DNA of 64,000 bases from Kozakia baliensis (GTDB lineage: Bacteria; Pseudomonadota; Alphaproteobacteria; Acetobacterales; Acetobacteraceae): positions 504,501 to 568,500 of the forward strand of contig NZ_CP014674.1 of the NCBI RefSeq assembly GCF_001787335.1, in the 5' to 3' direction. Below the pieces are notes generated by a model that was not told where the DNA came from, did no database searches, and worked only from the letters and a program-made list of their open reading frames with translations. The position numbers were made by a program, and so were the translations under genes. Every line of letters begins with the position of its first letter. The first letter of the stretch is position 1. This document shows, piece by piece, positions 63,644-64,000 of the stretch.

Positions 63644-64000
63644 ATGCTGCGACGCTGGGCGCGTGACGCCCGTCTATCATTGGCGAGATTGCCGAGCTTT
63701 CCGGGACTGGCGCGTGCGCCCAGCGCGCCCGTCCATACGATTCGCGAACTCTGGCCGGGAAACCCGGATGACGGCGCGCTTTTGGTAACGGGCCGTTTTC
63801 GTTTCGAAAACCGGGTCTATACGCTCGATACCCAAGATTGGGAGCATCGCAACCTTCCCACGGCGGCGCGCAAGTGGCTGCATGGTTTCACATGGCTGCG
63901 TGATCTGCGTGCGCTCGGAAGCGATGAAGCGCGACTTTGCGCTCGGGCGATCGTCGCAAGTTGGCTGGATCAGCCGCCGATCGACCCCTTGGTGCTGGAC
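63644..64000 (+). CDS. Heparinase II/III-family protein, 5' part only
   Basis: The open frame from ATG 63644 runs off the window after 119 codons without a stop. It reads M-L-R-R-W-A-R-D-A-R, then APVHTIRELWPGNP, RFRFENRVYTLD and the characteristic KWLHGFTWLRDLRALGS. Such proteins carry an alginate-lyase-like helical domain and a beta domain; the bacterial function of this branch is unclear. The rest is outside the window. Confidence 0.75.
   Translation, partial: MLRRWARDARLSLARLPSFPGLARAPSAPVHTIRELWPGNPDDGALLVTGRFRFENRVYTLDTQDWEHRNLPTAARKWLHGFTWLRDLRALGSDEARLCARAIVASWLDQPPIDPLVLD

Overview
The window reads as chromosome of an acetic acid bacterium (Acetobacteraceae, Alphaproteobacteria). 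The evidence is the aroQ-accB-accC and rimP-nusA-ylxR-infB-rbfA-truB-rpsO-pnp gene orders, a eukaryote-like ornithine decarboxylase, ccmAB, a DUF1489 protein and an IS1031/IS427-type IS5 element. The genus cannot be fixed from sequence alone. No tRNA, rRNA or CRISPR array was seen.

Positions 1-16.2 kb form a surface-polysaccharide locus in several short opposed transcription units. It holds gmd and rmd (GDP-mannose to GDP-D-rhamnose), at least seven glycosyltransferases (three of one family with an RPSGIQR N-terminal motif, one a fusion of a GT8-like and a GT4 domain), a small coiled-coil protein, two polytopic membrane proteins and a GT2 dolichol-phosphate-type transferase. One AT-rich membrane gene has been split inside its first membrane helix by a 931-bp IS with a 3-bp TAA target duplication.

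Positions 16.2-34.6 kb carry peptide and metabolic genes: an S10 carboxypeptidase next to a tightly overlapping P1-peptidase/DUF3311/SSS-symporter operon, a DUF72 protein, a TonB receptor overlapping ornithine decarboxylase, a YihY/BrkB protein, RlpA, aroQ-accB-accC with a NIPSNAP-like gene, a tricorn-like protease and ccmA-ccmB.

Positions 34.7-42.5 kb carry aconitase (with a conspicuously GC-rich core), an amino-acid ABC transporter made of an ATPase plus a substrate-binding/permease fusion, and a three-gene module: a membrane-anchored ClpB-like AAA+ ATPase between two single-helix envelope proteins of unknown function. That module is the best candidate here for an undescribed system.

Positions 42.7-52.6 kb are the transcription/translation operon rimP to pnp, preceded by a terminator-like hairpin. 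Positions 52.6-64 kb carry a flavin oxidoreductase with a four-Cys cluster, a FUSC-type exporter, DUF1489, a periplasmic nucleoside hydrolase, hemW-kup, a YggS protein, an RsmB-type methyltransferase, rpe, and the start of a heparinase II/III-family gene cut by the window edge. Two genes (the ABC ATPase and hemW) have no ATG/GTG/TTG that preserves their conserved N-terminus and seem to start at CTG codons overlapping the upstream stop.
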